Shown piece by piece: positions 42,464-52,539 of a stretch of 64,000 nt of DNA. The stretch comes from Winslowiella arboricola (GTDB lineage Bacteria > Pseudomonadota > Gammaproteobacteria > Enterobacterales > Enterobacteriaceae). The notes under the pieces were generated by a model. The model did not search any database. It saw only the letters and a list, made by a program, of their open reading frames with translations, and was not told the DNA's origin. Positions within the stretch are counted from its first letter, which is position 1. Each line of letters opens with the position of its first letter. The stretch is taken from contig NZ_JAODIM010000033.1 in the NCBI RefSeq assembly GCF_025527015.1, positions 1 through 64,000 on the forward strand. The letters are read 5' to 3'. A program made the position numbers and the translations under genes.

Positions 42464-42491
42464 GTAGGGGCGGCGTTATCGCCGCCCGTGC
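42464..42491. repeat. Intergenic palindromic element, copy 5 (single unit)
   Basis: GTAG then GGGCGGCG-TTAT-CGCCGCCC then GTGC: one half of the two-hairpin element. It lies between glnD and dapD, 29 bases upstream of the dapD start, so it is probably in the dapD leader. Confidence 0.86.
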
Positions 42492-42520
42492 AGAACGATT
42501 GATTACAGGAACTATATTTA

Positions 42521-43345
42521 ATGCAACAATTACAGAGTGTTATTGAAGCCGCCTTCGAGCGCCGTGCCGACATCACCCCAGCTAACGCTGATACCGTGAC
42601 TCGTGAAGCCGTAAACCAGGTGATCAGCCTGCTGGACAGTGGCGCCCTGCGCGTTGCTGAAAAGATTGACGGTCAGTGGGTTACCCATCAGTGGCTGAAG
42701 AAAGCGGTTCTGCTCTCATTCCGCATCAATGACAATCAGGTGATTGATGGCGCAGAAAGCCGCTATTACGACAAAGTGCCAATGAAATTCGCCGACTACG
42801 ACGATGCACGCTTTAAGAAAGAAGGTTTCCGCGTCGTGCCGCCTGCAGCCGTGCGTCAGGGTGCGTTTATCGCCCGTAACACTGTGCTGATGCCATCCTA
42901 TGTCAATATCGGCGCTTACGTTGATGAAGGCTCAATGGTTGATACCTGGGCGACCGTGGGATCTTGCGCGCAGATCGGTAAAAACGTTCACCTGTCTGGC
43001 GGCGTTGGCATCGGTGGCGTACTGGAGCCGCTGCAGGCTAACCCGACTATCATCGAAGATAACTGCTTTATCGGCGCACGTTCTGAGATCGTTGAAGGCG
43101 TGATCGTTGAAGAAGGCGCAGTGATCTCGATGGGCGTGTATATCGGTCAGAGCACCAAAATCTACGATCGCGAAACCGGCGAAGTGCATTACGGCCGCGT
43201 ACCTGCTGGATCGGTGGTGGTTTCCGGTAACCTGCCATCGAAAGACGGTAGCTACAGCCTGTACTGTGCGGTGATCGTGAAGAAAGTCGACGCCAAAACG
43301 CGTGGCAAAGTGGGCATCAACGAACTACTGCGCACCATCGACTAA
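42521..43345 (+). CDS. dapD: Tetrahydrodipicolinate N-succinyltransferase
   Basis: Succinylates tetrahydrodipicolinate in the lysine/diaminopimelate pathway. The 274-residue trimeric hexapeptide-repeat enzyme matches E. coli DapD in length. The helical N-terminal part spans 1-100, and the beta-helix begins near [19 protein letters not shown]. Genes glnD and dapD are on the same strand 83 bases apart with a palindromic repeat between them. Confidence 0.98.
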   Translation: MQQLQSVIEAAFERRADITPANADTVTREAVNQVISLLDSGALRVAEKIDGQWVTHQWLKKAVLLSFRINDNQVIDGAESRYYDKVPMKFADYDDARFKKEGFRVVPPAAVRQGAFIARNTVLMPSYVNIGAYVDEGSMVDTWATVGSCAQIGKNVHLSGGVGIGGVLEPLQANPTIIEDNCFIGARSEIVEGVIVEEGAVISMGVYIGQSTKIYDRETGEVHYGRVPAGSVVVSGNLPSKDGSYSLYCAVIVKKVDAKTRGKVGINELLRTID

Positions 43346-43353
43346 TCATACTG

Positions 43354-43388
43354 CGGGCCACGCCCTGTGGCCCGTAATCTTTTCTTTA
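43354..43388 (+). terminator. Terminator of dapD
   Basis: Perfect 8-bp stem CGGGCCAC (43354-43361) and GTGGCCCG (43367-43374) with a GCCCT loop, followed by TAATCTTTTCTTT. Confidence 0.82.
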
Positions 43389-43681
43389 CACTTTCCCGCG
43401 CATTTACCTGTTTCGCGTAGCGAATTAACAGGTGCATTTGTTCAGATTTCAGACGATAATCCGCGCCAGTTAACCTTAACTACCGTACGACGGTTTCTCC
43501 ATTTTCGACTTCTGTGACTACATTGATCGCATTAGTACGAAACGAGTGAGCTAAGTGAAGACAAGGCGTAAGCGCGCAGCAACCGCAGTGGACTTGAGTC
43601 CATGAGCATTGCGAGCACTGCACAACGCAGGATTCACGACGCGCAGCCGGATCGACACCAACTTACAAAGGAATCAGAACC
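43389..43681 (+). other. Structured leader upstream of yaeH
   Basis: This 293-base stretch (part of a 336-base gene-free gap after dapD) is the upstream region of yaeH. It contains a dense set of inverted and repeated segments from about 43550 to 43655: the hairpin TGGACT-TG-AGTCCA (43589-43602) nested inside CAGTG/CACTG arms (43586-43590, 43616-43620), and two GCGCAGC-containing motifs on either side (about 43573-43580 and 43640-43650). AAAGGA lies just before the ATG. I cannot name the element. Confidence 0.55.
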
Positions 43682-44074
43682 ATGTATGACAATCTGAAAA
43701 GTCTGGGCATATCCAATCCCGATGATATCGACCGCTACAGCCTGCGTCAGGAAGCCAACAACGACATCCTGAAAATCTATTTCCGCAAAGATAAAGGTGA
43801 GTTTTTCGCCAAGAGCGTAAAATTTAAATATCCGCGTCAGCGTAAAACTGTGGTCGGCGACAGCATCGGCCAGGGTTACAAAGAAGTGCAGGAAATCAGC
43901 CCAAATCTGCGCTATGTGATCGACGAACTGGACCAGATTTGCCAGCGTGACCAGGTAGAAGTGGACCTGAAACGTAAAATCCTGCATGACCTGCGTCATC
44001 TGGAAAGCGTGGTATCAAATAAAATTACCGAGATCGAATCCGATCTGGAAAAATTAACCCGTAACGGGCGTTAA
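43682..44074 (+). CDS. yaeH: DUF3461 family protein YaeH
   Basis: Conserved 130-residue cytoplasmic protein of unknown function; E. coli YaeH has 128 residues with near-identical sequence ([39 protein letters not shown]). The C-terminal third is charged and likely helical (about 95-128). It is preceded by an unusually long structured leader and followed at once by a palindromic unit. Confidence 0.93.
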   Translation: MYDNLKSLGISNPDDIDRYSLRQEANNDILKIYFRKDKGEFFAKSVKFKYPRQRKTVVGDSIGQGYKEVQEISPNLRYVIDELDQICQRDQVEVDLKRKILHDLRHLESVVSNKITEIESDLEKLTRNGR

Positions 44075-44078
44075 TTGC

Positions 44079-44103
44079 CGGGGCGGCGTGATATCGCCGC
44101 CCG
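44079..44103. repeat. Intergenic palindromic element, copy 6 (degenerate unit)
   Basis: GGGCGGCG-TGATAT-CGCCGCCC, without the GTAG/CTAC ends. It lies between the yaeH stop and the converging cdaR stop and may act as a 3' hairpin for both. Confidence 0.75.
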
Positions 44104-44111
44104 CTTCTTTC

Positions 44112-45269
44112 CTATGGCTGCTCATCCAGCTGTAACGCTACATATAACAACAGCCTGTCATCGAAATTACTCAGATTTAACCCCGTCAGCTCCGAGATCC
44201 TGTTCAGACGATATTCCAGCGTATTGCGATGGATAAACAGCGCTTTTGCCGTGGCCGAAGGCTGCACATTATGGCTGAACCACGAAATCAGCGTTCGCCG
44301 CAGTAAGCCGTTACTGTCCAGCGCCTTCAGTTTTGCCAGCGGACGTGACAGTTCATTCGCCTGCCAGCCGCCGCGTAAACTGTCCAGTAACACCGGCAGC
44401 ACTAAATCCTGATAAAAGTAGCTACGCTGATCCGGCATCCGCTGTTTGCCCACCAGCATAGTGGTGTGTGCGGTTCGATATGAACGCGCAATACTGCCCT
44501 GCCCGGTAAAAAAATTACCCAGCGCAATCCTGATACGCAGATGCCCGCTCTCTTTCATCCGTGACAGCAGCTGCTCAACGCGCCGCCGGTGCTCGTCCTG
44601 ATCGTGGCGACCATGGGAATTTAGCGCCGGTTTTAGCACAACCATCTCTGTCAGCGAAACAATGGCGATCAGGTTATCGCGCTCGGGCGTGGTCAGCAGA
44701 GTTTGCAGTTGCTGCAACTCGGACATCGCACTGTCGACGCCCAGCTGTCCGCTGTCGACTTCCACCACCGCTACCACGCGCGGCTGGTTAAGATCGATAC
44801 CCAGACGCTGCGCCCAGTCATTCAGGGCAGGCGAAAGGATTTCATTGCGGATTAAATTCAGTACCAGCTCTTCACGTAAACGGCTGTCCTGCGCCAGCAT
44901 ATGCAGCAGACGTGCCTGTTCCAGCATCATCTCAGCGGTCATACAGACCAGTTCACCATAGTGGCGCAGAGTCAGCGGGTCGCCGGTCAGACCGATCACG
45001 CCGACGATCTCGCCATCAATACGCAGCGGTAAATTAATACCCGGCCGCACGCCATGCAGATGCTTCGCTACCGCTTCGTCGATATCCACTACCCGCGCTT
45101 GCGACAGCGCCAGCAGCGCCCCTTCGTGCATTTCCCCAATGCGTTCACGATCGCCACTGCCAACAATGCGCCCGCGCGCATCCATCACGTTGACATTGCT
45201 GTCAATAATTTTCATCGTGCGCGCGACGATCTCCTGGGCCAGACGTGCATCCAGATGATAGGTGGCCAT
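44112..45269 (-). CDS. cdaR: Sugar diacid regulator CdaR
   Basis: Transcription activator of glucarate/galactarate/glycerate genes in E. coli. The start at 45269 (MATYHLDARLAQEIVAR) with AGGAG upstream gives 385 residues, equal to E. coli; the longer frame from 45341 is unsupported. It has an N-terminal diacid-recognition domain (about 5-135), a middle GGDEF-like region and a C-terminal PucR-type HTH (HRNTLEYRLNRISELTGL, about 353-370). The regulated genes are not in this window. Confidence 0.95.
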   Translation of the reverse strand: MATYHLDARLAQEIVARTMKIIDSNVNVMDARGRIVGSGDRERIGEMHEGALLALSQARVVDIDEAVAKHLHGVRPGINLPLRIDGEIVGVIGLTGDPLTLRHYGELVCMTAEMMLEQARLLHMLAQDSRLREELVLNLIRNEILSPALNDWAQRLGIDLNQPRVVAVVEVDSGQLGVDSAMSELQQLQTLLTTPERDNLIAIVSLTEMVVLKPALNSHGRHDQDEHRRRVEQLLSRMKESGHLRIRIALGNFFTGQGSIARSYRTAHTTMLVGKQRMPDQRSYFYQDLVLPVLLDSLRGGWQANELSRPLAKLKALDSNGLLRRTLISWFSHNVQPSATAKALFIHRNTLEYRLNRISELTGLNLSNFDDRLLLYVALQLDEQP

Positions 45270-45402
45270 CAAACACTCCTGCAAAGCATAGGGATATTCA
45301 GCATACCGGGGAGAATCGCGCGACACATTGTGCAACTGCACAGAGCGGTGTTTCAGCTGTAAAAATTGCGGGGGGTATCACAAACAGAGCGAAGAATGGT
45401 GC

Positions 45403-45433
45403 TAAAAAGTACCGGCGTCAGGGCGCCGGTACT
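45403..45433 (-). terminator. Terminator of degP
   Basis: Perfect 10-bp stem AGTACCGGCG (45408-45417) and CGCCGGTACT (45424-45433), followed on the minus strand by a short T-run, 7 bases after the degP stop. Confidence 0.88.
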
Positions 45434-45440
45434 TCAGAAG

Positions 45441-46880
45441 TTACTGCATTACCAGGTAGATAGTGCTGTCACCACGCTGAATATTTAGCGCCAGCACTGC
45501 AGGTTTGCCATCAAGGATCTTACGTAATTCGCCAAGGTTAGCCACCGCCTGCTGGTTCACCCCGAGGATCACATCCTCCTTCTTCAGGCCGATGCGCGCG
45601 GCTGCCGTATTCGGCTTTACGTTGTCGACCTTAACGCCTTTATTGTTGGCGATATTGCTGAGATCGGCGCCTTCAATACCAGCGTAAATGATCGCGGAGT
45701 CCACTTTGTTCTGCGTACTCTGTTGCAGCTCAACATTTACCGTCACCGGTTTACCATCACGCAGCAGGCCGAGTGCCATTTTGCTGCCCACCGGCAGGGT
45801 TCCCACCTGGGCGCGCAGCGCGGAGAAGCTGGAGATCGGTTTCTGGTTAACGGAAACAATCACATCACCGGCTTTAATCCCGGCTTTCGACGCCGAAGAG
45901 TCAGGCAATACCTGGCTGACAAAAGCGCCGCGCTGAGCATCAACTTTCATCGCTTTCGCCAGTTCGGAGTTCAGCTCGGTGCCCATAATTCCCAGCTCAC
46001 CGCGTTTCACCTGACCGTATTCCACCATCTGCGCAGTCAGGTTTTTCACCATATTGCTGGGGATGGCGAAGCCGATACCGATATTGCCGCCGTCCGGCGC
46101 GAGGATGGCGGTGTTAATGCCAATCAGTTCACCGTTAAGATTGACCAGCGCACCGCCGGAGTTGCCCCGGTTAATCGCGGCATCGGTCTGGATAAAGTTC
46201 TCATAGTTTTCAACATTCAGGCCGCTACGACCCAGCGCCGAAACAATACCCGAGGTCACGGTTTCACCCAGTCCATAAGGGTTGCCGATCGCCACGGTAT
46301 AATCTCCGACGCGCAGATTATCGGAATCCGCCAGCTGAATCGCCGTCAGGTTTTTAAAGTCCTGCAGCTGGATTAGCGCGATATCAGAGCGCGGATCTTT
46401 GCCGATCACTTTGGCGTCATATTTACGCCCGTCACTCACCTGCACCTGAATTTTCGTGGCGTTATCCACCACATGATTATTAGTGACAACATAGCCTTTA
46501 GCCGCATCAATCACTACGCCAGAACCTAGCGCTCGGAATTTCTCCTGCTGAGTATTGCCGCCGTCCTGACCATCTTGCCCGCCCTGCCCACCGCCCTGAC
46601 ACATTGGCGAACTCTGGAAAGGTGAACCATCCTGACAGAACGGTGAATTATCACCAAAGAACTGCTGGAACTGTTGCGGCATGCGCGGGGTGCGCACGGT
46701 AGTACTTCCTTCAACGTTAATACTGACCACGGAAGGCATAACTTTTTCCAGCATTGGCGCCAGACTTGGCAATTGCTGGGTGGAGGAAGAGGCTGTTTCG
46801 GCAGCCTGAGTCACTGCTGGATTCAGCGCCATACCCAGGCTCAGAGCCAGTGCGCTCAATACTAAGGTTGTTTTTTTCAT
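45441..46880 (-). CDS. degP: Periplasmic serine endoprotease/chaperone DegP
   Basis: DegP degrades misfolded envelope proteins. The start at 46880 (MKKTTLVLSALALSLGMAL) gives a signal peptide (cut near TQA-AE) and 479 residues; the longer frame from 46904 is unsupported. The catalytic triad is visible in TNNHVV (His), DPRSDIALIQ (Asp) and GNSGGALV (Ser), followed by two PDZ domains. The LA loop is glycine/glutamine-rich (GGGQGGQDGQDGGN, about 105-118). A sigma-E-type promoter precedes it. Confidence 0.97.
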   Translation of the reverse strand: MKKTTLVLSALALSLGMALNPAVTQAAETASSSTQQLPSLAPMLEKVMPSVVSINVEGSTTVRTPRMPQQFQQFFGDNSPFCQDGSPFQSSPMCQGGGQGGQDGQDGGNTQQEKFRALGSGVVIDAAKGYVVTNNHVVDNATKIQVQVSDGRKYDAKVIGKDPRSDIALIQLQDFKNLTAIQLADSDNLRVGDYTVAIGNPYGLGETVTSGIVSALGRSGLNVENYENFIQTDAAINRGNSGGALVNLNGELIGINTAILAPDGGNIGIGFAIPSNMVKNLTAQMVEYGQVKRGELGIMGTELNSELAKAMKVDAQRGAFVSQVLPDSSASKAGIKAGDVIVSVNQKPISSFSALRAQVGTLPVGSKMALGLLRDGKPVTVNVELQQSTQNKVDSAIIYAGIEGADLSNIANNKGVKVDNVKPNTAAARIGLKKEDVILGVNQQAVANLGELRKILDGKPAVLALNIQRGDSTIYLVMQ

Positions 46881-46934
46881 TCGTCGGTTTCTCGTCTCTG
46901 ACAATGATGCAGACCATTGCTGTGGTCACGATTT

Positions 46935-46961
46935 TAAGATTAAATTTTTAGCGCGAAGTTC
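46935..46961 (-). promoter_or_regulatory. Sigma-E promoter of degP
   Basis: On the minus strand GAACTT (46961-46956) and TCTTA (46939-46935) are 16 bp apart. Sigma-E recognises GAACTT-N16-17-TCTGA-like pairs, and degP is a classic regulon member; E. coli degP has GAACTT with TCTGA. Confidence 0.82.
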
Positions 46962-47026
46962 ATGTTTAAGTATTTGGTAATGGTAAAAATTTATTCTTAA
47001 TCTTTACAAATCTCGCCAGCAAACTT

Positions 47027-48520
47027 TTACTCTACCGCCATCAGGCGACGATATTCATCCCAGGCGTACAGATCGGTCATGCCACTGATATAATCCTGCA
47101 ACAGACGGGCGCGATAATAGCGCTCCCACAACAGGCGCTGATACTTATGTTCAACGATGATAGTTCTCATTTTTTGCTGATATGCTTTACGATGCTTACC
47201 CGACAATTTATGGAACAGCCGCGTCTCAATAGGACGACCTTTTAAAAAGTCCTCATTCATTAATGCGGTAAAATCTTCGTAATTCAAGGTCAGCAATGGC
47301 TTATAGATATCCAGCAACCCCTTCATCACGCGATAACCCTGTAGCTCCAGCTGCTCCACTTCCGAGTGGTTAAAGACATGCCTGCGCGCCACGGTTTTGA
47401 ACATCGCCAGCAGACGCCCTTCTTCGCCATCATCTTCTAATAATGCGTGATTAAAATCGCCGGCGAAGATAGCCGGTAAATTTTCCACAAAGCGTTTTAC
47501 CGCGTAGGAAACTAAAACATTTTGCACACTGACGCGCAGCGACATAAAGAACTGATCGTTCTTGCTGCGGAAACGTCCATTGCCATTGGCATTTTTCCAC
47601 GCATAACCAACCGTCCGGGAAAAAACATCACCGGTTTTGGCTTTGCCCCAGCTCTGTTCAAGAAATTCATATAACGCATCGACATTAAAAATCGCTTTTT
47701 CTACCGCATCATCTAAGTCGGCAATACAGTAAGAAATATCATCGGCCGCTTCCATAATATAGGTCAGCGGAAAACGGTGATGCTCCTGAATATCGGTGGC
47801 TGCCCGTAAATCGGCAATATAGTCCTGCTCTGACAGATAAAAACCGGGCTTTTTCATCAGCGTGCTAAATTCCGCTGGTTTATCGCCCTGCCACCATGCC
47901 GGTGCGGTATATTTTAAAATACAGGCAACCTGAGAATAGGTGAGATTCAGTTGCAGCAACGTATGCACCAGACGTATTGCCTGCGCATTGCCCTCAAAGT
48001 GGCAGAGATCCTGACGAATAGTGTCATTAAGCGCGCTAAACGCCTTCATCTCGTCATCGCTGAATACGCCACACACCTGCGGATCGACCAGTTCAGCGGG
48101 TAAATTATCATCAAACCAGTCGTTTATCGCCGCCTCGCCAAAATGACCAAACGGCGGGTTGCCGACGTCATGCAGCAGACAGGACATCTCCACCAGGCTT
48201 TCAAAAGCGCCGGTAAAATCATCCAGTCCATACTGCTCCAGCCCGCCGCTGGATTTTAGCGTCTCGATAATCTCTTTGGCGATATAACGCCCGGTCTGCT
48301 GCACTTCCAGCGAATGGGTCAGGCGCGAACGCACCGCCGCATTACGCTCCAGCGGAAAGACCTGGGTTTTCTGCTGTAAGCGCCGAATCGCCGCAGAGTT
48401 AATAATTCGTCCACGGTCACTTTCAAAATGACGCGTAATATTATATTCACCAGCGGGTTCTTCACGGTTATTGTATGGCCGCTGAAAACTCATTTTCTTC
48501 CTGAAATTAATCTCTGCCAT
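47027..48520 (-). CDS. dgt: Deoxyguanosinetriphosphate triphosphohydrolase
   Basis: Hydrolyses dGTP to deoxyguanosine and tripolyphosphate. The start at 48520 ([17 protein letters not shown]) with GAGGAATT upstream gives 497 residues against 505 in E. coli. It has the HD metal site in [15 protein letters not shown] (about 116-130) and [20 protein letters not shown] (about 256-275). The middle differs more from E. coli than neighbouring genes do. It is divergent from mtnN. Confidence 0.95.
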   Translation of the reverse strand: MAEINFRKKMSFQRPYNNREEPAGEYNITRHFESDRGRIINSAAIRRLQQKTQVFPLERNAAVRSRLTHSLEVQQTGRYIAKEIIETLKSSGGLEQYGLDDFTGAFESLVEMSCLLHDVGNPPFGHFGEAAINDWFDDNLPAELVDPQVCGVFSDDEMKAFSALNDTIRQDLCHFEGNAQAIRLVHTLLQLNLTYSQVACILKYTAPAWWQGDKPAEFSTLMKKPGFYLSEQDYIADLRAATDIQEHHRFPLTYIMEAADDISYCIADLDDAVEKAIFNVDALYEFLEQSWGKAKTGDVFSRTVGYAWKNANGNGRFRSKNDQFFMSLRVSVQNVLVSYAVKRFVENLPAIFAGDFNHALLEDDGEEGRLLAMFKTVARRHVFNHSEVEQLELQGYRVMKGLLDIYKPLLTLNYEDFTALMNEDFLKGRPIETRLFHKLSGKHRKAYQQKMRTIIVEHKYQRLLWERYYRARLLQDYISGMTDLYAWDEYRRLMAVE

Positions 48521-48616
48521 AATTCCTCTCACCGGGTGCGTGAATACTATCAGGACAACCATGTTAAACTATGCATCACTTCAGGTGATAAATTCTACAA
48601 CAAAGCGAGACTCTCT

Positions 48617-49312
48617 ATGAAAGCAGGCATTATTGGTGCAATGGAGCAGGAAGTGACCCTGCTGCGTGACAAGATTGAAAACCGTCAGACCCTGACGCTG
48701 GGCGGTTGTGAAATCTATACCGGCACCCTGAACGGCGTTGAAGTGGCGCTGCTGAAATCGGGCATCGGTAAAGTGTCGGCCGCCATGGGCACCACGCTGC
48801 TGCTGGAGCTGTGCAAGCCTGACTTTATTATCAATACCGGCTCGGCTGGCGGCCTGGCGCCGACGCTGAGCGTTGGCGATATCGTGGTGTCCGATGAAGT
48901 GCGTTACCACGATGTTGACGTTACCGCCTTTGGCTATGAAGCCGGACAGATGGCCGGTTGCCCTGCCGCGTTTAAAGCTGACGAGAAGCTGATTGCCGCC
49001 GCTGAAAGTTGTATTGCACAGCTGAGCCTTAATGCGGTGCGCGGCCTGGTGGTCAGTGGCGATGCCTTTATCAACGGCGCTGAGCCGCTGGCGCGCATTC
49101 GTCAAACCTTCCCGCAGGCGATTGCGGTTGAGATGGAAGCCACGGCTATTGCGCATGTCTGCCATCAGTTCAAAACACCATTTGTGGTAGTGCGCGCGAT
49201 TTCAGACGTGGCCGATCAGGAGTCACACCTCAGCTTTGATGAGTTCCTGGTGGTTGCCGCGCAACAATCATCCCTGATGGTTGAAACCCTGCTGAATAAC
49301 CTGCGTGGCTAA
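48617..49312 (+). CDS. mtnN: 5'-methylthioadenosine/S-adenosylhomocysteine nucleosidase
   Basis: Cleaves methylthioadenosine and S-adenosylhomocysteine, feeding methionine salvage and AI-2 precursor formation. The start at 48617 ([13 protein letters not shown]) gives 231 residues; a longer frame from 48428 overlaps divergent dgt. Catalytic residues lie in GAMEQEV (E12), [14 protein letters not shown] (E near 173) and RAISDVADQ (D near 196). It overlaps btuF by 8 bases. Confidence 0.97.
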   Translation: MKAGIIGAMEQEVTLLRDKIENRQTLTLGGCEIYTGTLNGVEVALLKSGIGKVSAAMGTTLLLELCKPDFIINTGSAGGLAPTLSVGDIVVSDEVRYHDVDVTAFGYEAGQMAGCPAAFKADEKLIAAAESCIAQLSLNAVRGLVVSGDAFINGAEPLARIRQTFPQAIAVEMEATAIAHVCHQFKTPFVVVRAISDVADQESHLSFDEFLVVAAQQSSLMVETLLNNLRG

Positions 49313-50105
49313 ATTTTTCGCTGTCCTGCTGTTGCTGCTGACGCTGCCAGGCGTCACGCTGGCAGCCACGGCGCCGCGGGTAATCACGCTGGCGCCACAT
49401 CTTACTGAACTGGCGTTTGCCGCCGGTATCACACCGGTTGCGGTGAGCGCTTACTCTGATTATCCGCCGCAGGCGACTAAGCTGGAACAAGTGGCTAACT
49501 GGCAGGGAATCAAAGTCGAACGCATCCTGGCGCTTAAACCGGATGTGGTGCTGGCGTGGCGTGGCGGTACGCCGCAGCGCCAGGTCGAACAACTGCAGGC
49601 GCTGGGGCTGAAGATTGTCTGGATGGATGCGCAATCCATTGAGTCAGTGGTTGACGGGTTGCGTGAACTGCAGGCATGGAGTCCGCAACCCCGGCTGGCA
49701 CGCCAGCACGCCGATGAGCTGGCGCTGCGGTTTGCCACTCTGCGGCAACGCTATCAGCACCCGCAACGGCGGCCGGTATTTCTTCAGTTTGGCATGCAGC
49801 CACTGTTCACCGCCTCGCAGGCCACGCTGCAGAACCAGATACTGCAACTCTGCGGCGGAGATAATATTTTTGCCGACAGTAAAGTGCCGTGGCCGCAGGT
49901 CAGCCGCGAGCAGGTGCTGATGCGCCATCCGCAAGCCATCGTTATCACTGGCGCCGCAACACGTATTCCGGCGGTAATTCACTTCTGGCAACCGCAACTC
50001 GCTGTACCGGTTATTGCGATCAATGATGACTGGTTTAGTCGCGCGGGACCGCGTATTATTCAGGCAGCTGAGCAATTATGCAGCATGCTCCAGCCCAACA
50101 AATAG
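49305..50105 (+). CDS. btuF: Vitamin B12-binding periplasmic protein BtuF
   Basis: Periplasmic cobalamin receptor for BtuCD. The GTG start at 49305 lies inside the mtnN stop region (GTGGCTAA), as in E. coli, giving 266 residues with a signal peptide (about 1-21, ending LAA). It keeps [35 protein letters not shown] and a C-terminal lobe. The btuCD genes are not in the window. Confidence 0.95.
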   Translation: MAKFFAVLLLLLTLPGVTLAATAPRVITLAPHLTELAFAAGITPVAVSAYSDYPPQATKLEQVANWQGIKVERILALKPDVVLAWRGGTPQRQVEQLQALGLKIVWMDAQSIESVVDGLRELQAWSPQPRLARQHADELALRFATLRQRYQHPQRRPVFLQFGMQPLFTASQATLQNQILQLCGGDNIFADSKVPWPQVSREQVLMRHPQAIVITGAATRIPAVIHFWQPQLAVPVIAINDDWFSRAGPRIIQAAEQLCSMLQPNK

Positions 50106-50249
50106 CTGTAACTGTAAAGACCGGATAAAGAACGGTTAAAGAAACAGCAAATATTGCCGTTAATTAAGTAGTGCCGCGATGGGAACTGATATTCTCATGG
50201 CGTTTTATATGCGTCCTGCGCATATGTTTGCACCAGGAAAAAAACTACC

Positions 50250-50504
50250 ATGAAAGCCGTTATTTTGGCCTTAGGCCTGTTGATGGCGGGTAACCTCTAT
50301 GCTGCTTCCACAACCGGCAGCATCGGGGTGAAATTAACCATCTATTCACTGTGTAAAGTGGATGGGCGTGTCAGTGTCAGTCAGAGAGCACCACAGATTG
50401 ATTGCGGCCGCCAGATATCCGCACAACCGAAAGTGACCGAAAGCAAAATAGCAAGGAATGCCACCAGTAATCAGGAACAGCGTCTGGTCACCGTCGAGTG
50501 GTAA
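50250..50504 (+). CDS. Small secreted two-cysteine protein, unknown
   Basis: An 84-residue product with a clear Sec signal peptide (MKAVILALGLLMAGNLYAAS, cleavage near residue 19) and a mature part of about 65 residues holding two cysteines (in YSLCKVDG and QIDCGRQI), probably one disulfide. AGGA precedes the ATG, and a strong terminator follows. The layout loosely recalls fimbrial-subunit-like or DUF2574 proteins, but I cannot assign a family. It sits between btuF and erpA, where E. coli has yadS. Confidence 0.72.
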   Translation: MKAVILALGLLMAGNLYAASTTGSIGVKLTIYSLCKVDGRVSVSQRAPQIDCGRQISAQPKVTESKIARNATSNQEQRLVTVEW

Positions 50505-50509
50505 AGCGA

Positions 50510-50540
50510 AAGGGCGAAGATATCTTCGCCCTTTTTTTTC
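50510..50540. terminator. Bidirectional terminator between the small secreted gene and erpA
   Basis: Perfect 24-bp palindrome AAGGGCGAAGAT/ATCTTCGCCCTT (50510-50533) followed by a run of Ts on the plus strand. It serves the plus-strand gene ending at 50504, and may support the converging erpA ending at 50545. Confidence 0.92.
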
Positions 50541-50544
50541 AGCA

Positions 50545-50895
50545 TCAGATACTGAAAGAAGATCCGCAACCGCAAGTGGTTTTTGCGTTTGGGTTAGTGA
50601 CAATAAAGCGTGAACCTTCGAGGCCTTCGGTATAATCAACCGCACCACCCACCAGATATTGCAGGCTCATCGGGTCAACCACCAGCGCCACGCCCGATTT
50701 CTCGATGGTCATATCGCCGTCATTAATCTTATCGTCGAAAGTGAAACCATACTGGAAACCGCTGCAACCACCACCGGTGATATAGACGCGCAGTTTCAGA
50801 TCCGGATTATCTTCATCAGAAATCAGGTTTTTCACCTTGCTGGCTGCCGCTTCGGTAAATTGCAGAGGCAGTGCTGTTGCTACATCGTCACTCAT
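50545..50895 (-). CDS. erpA: Iron-sulfur cluster insertion protein ErpA
   Basis: A-type Fe-S carrier that delivers clusters to IspG/IspH and others. The 116-residue product has the three ligand cysteines C44 (GGGCSGF), C108 and C110 (TCGCGSSF). It is divergent from hemL, convergent with the small secreted protein gene, and 2 residues longer than E. coli ErpA. Confidence 0.97.
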   Translation of the reverse strand: MSDDVATALPLQFTEAAASKVKNLISDEDNPDLKLRVYITGGGCSGFQYGFTFDDKINDGDMTIEKSGVALVVDPMSLQYLVGGAVDYTEGLEGSRFIVTNPNAKTTCGCGSSFSI

Positions 50896-51193
50896 TTGAA
50901 TACTCCAGTAATACGTTCAGGCCGCCGCCTGTCAGGTCAATAGTTGACCATAGCTTTTATCATTATCTAATAGCCTGATAGCGCAAGCAAGTTTTGGCGC
51001 ATGGTGCTTTGCGGCTAAATGCTTCAGCTACTATCTTAGCCTTATCTGCACAACATGATACGCATACGGTGCGATGACGTCGCGATAAAATCCTTTGCAG
51101 ACGAATCAATCGTGCTGCACGCCTTTCAACCCGCCGGTATGTTCCTTAGAATGGTGGGGATTTTTCTAATTGTACGATTCAGGAGCCCGATCC
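50896..51193. other. erpA-hemL divergent spacer
   Basis: These 298 bases hold no gene; E. coli has clcA here. On the minus strand TTGCTT (50990-50985) and GATAAT (50967-50962), 17 bp apart, are a plausible erpA promoter. The hemL side holds AGGAG (near 51181-51185) before its start; its promoter was not resolved. Confidence 0.5.
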
Positions 51194-52474
51194 ATGAGTA
51201 AGTCTGAAAACCTGTATGCCCAGGCGCAAAAGTTAATTCCCGGTGGAGTTAACTCTCCGGTGCGCGCGTTCACCGGTGTCGGCGGCGTACCGCTTTTCAT
51301 CGAGCGTGCGAACGGCGCTTACCTCTATGATGCGGATGGTAAAGCCTATATTGATTACGTCGGCTCCTGGGGGCCAATGGTGCTGGGACATAACCACCCG
51401 GCTATCCGTAATGCGGTAATTGAAGCCGCCGAACGTGGCCTGAGCTTTGGTGCACCGACCGAGATGGAAGTCAAAATGGCCGAGCTGGTTTGTCAGCTGG
51501 TGCCAACCATGGATATGGTACGGATGGTGAACTCCGGCACCGAAGCCACCATGAGCGCCATCCGTCTGGCACGCGGTTTCACCCATCGCGACAAGATCAT
51601 TAAATTTGAAGGCTGCTACCATGGCCACGCCGACTGCCTGCTGGTGAAAGCCGGTTCCGGCGCACTGACTCTTGGCCAGCCGAATTCACCGGGCGTGCCA
51701 GCGGACTTCGCGAAACATACTCTGACCTGCACCTATAACGACCTGGCATCGGTACGCGCAGCGTTTGAGCAGTATCCACAAGATATCGCCTGCATTATCG
51801 TTGAACCGGTAGCGGGCAATATGAACTGCATCCCGCCGCATGATGACTTCCTGCCGGGACTGCGCGCACTCTGCGATGAGTTCGGCGCGCTGTTTATCAT
51901 TGATGAAGTGATGACTGGCTTCCGCGTGGCGCTGGCAGGTGCTCAGGCGCATTACGGCGTGAAGCCGGACCTCACCTGTCTGGGCAAAATCATCGGTGGC
52001 GGTATGCCAGTCGGTGCGTTTGGCGGTCGCCGTGAAGTGATGGACGCGCTGGCGCCAACCGGCCCGGTTTACCAGGCAGGCACCCTCTCCGGTAACCCGA
52101 TTGCCATGGCGGCCGGTTTCGCCTGTCTGAGTGAAATCGCCAAAGCAGGCTGCCACCAGACCCTGACTGCGCTGACAACTCAGCTGGCAGACGGCCTGCT
52201 GGCGGCGGCAAAAGCGGAGAATATTCCGTTGGTGGTCAATCATGTTGGCGGAATGTTCGGTCTGTTCTTTACTGATGCAGAGACGGTGACCAGCTACCAG
52301 GATGTGACGAAGTGCGACGTTGAGCGCTTTAAGAAGTTCTTCCATCTGATGCTGGAAGAGGGCATTTACCTGGCGCCTTCAGCCTTTGAAGCAGGCTTTA
52401 TGTCACTGGCGCACAGCAAAGAAGATATTCAGAACACTATCGATGCAGCGCAACGCAGCTTTGCCAGACTGTAA
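51194..52474 (+). CDS. hemL: Glutamate-1-semialdehyde 2,1-aminomutase
   Basis: PLP enzyme forming 5-aminolevulinate for haem and cobalamin. The start at 51194 ([20 protein letters not shown]) gives 426 residues, equal to E. coli; the frame from 51170 adds 8 unsupported residues. The PLP lysine is in [17 protein letters not shown] (about 263-279), with the phosphate site in [10 protein letters not shown] (about 118-127). It is convergent with the toxin-antitoxin genes. Confidence 0.98.
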   Translation: MSKSENLYAQAQKLIPGGVNSPVRAFTGVGGVPLFIERANGAYLYDADGKAYIDYVGSWGPMVLGHNHPAIRNAVIEAAERGLSFGAPTEMEVKMAELVCQLVPTMDMVRMVNSGTEATMSAIRLARGFTHRDKIIKFEGCYHGHADCLLVKAGSGALTLGQPNSPGVPADFAKHTLTCTYNDLASVRAAFEQYPQDIACIIVEPVAGNMNCIPPHDDFLPGLRALCDEFGALFIIDEVMTGFRVALAGAQAHYGVKPDLTCLGKIIGGGMPVGAFGGRREVMDALAPTGPVYQAGTLSGNPIAMAAGFACLSEIAKAGCHQTLTALTTQLADGLLAAAKAENIPLVVNHVGGMFGLFFTDAETVTSYQDVTKCDVERFKKFFHLMLEEGIYLAPSAFEAGFMSLAHSKEDIQNTIDAAQRSFARL

Positions 52475-52499
52475 TCCAGCCTGAAGATTTTGTTGCAAT

Positions 52500-52528
52500 A
52501 ACGGCTTCCTTAGTGGAAGCCGTTTTCT
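52500..52528 (+). terminator. Terminator of hemL
   Basis: Perfect 10-bp stem AACGGCTTCC (52500-52509) and GGAAGCCGTT (52515-52524) with a TTAGT loop, followed by TTCTT. It lies close to the antitoxin stop at 52540 and may act for both genes. Confidence 0.85.
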
Positions 52529-52539
52529 TATATGACTCT

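Noticed and set aside
44079-44103. Intrinsic terminator of yaeH
   Set aside because: The stem is that of the palindromic repeat family and no T-run follows; called a repeat unit instead, though it may act as a 3' hairpin.
50955-50975. Fur box upstream of erpA (GATAATGATAA on the minus strand)
   Set aside because: Only the left half fits the consensus; the right half is unrelated. It is better explained as part of a -10 region.
50896-51193. Remnant of clcA between erpA and hemL
   Set aside because: No reading frame or residues resembling a chloride channel remain; the spacer is ordinary promoter DNA.
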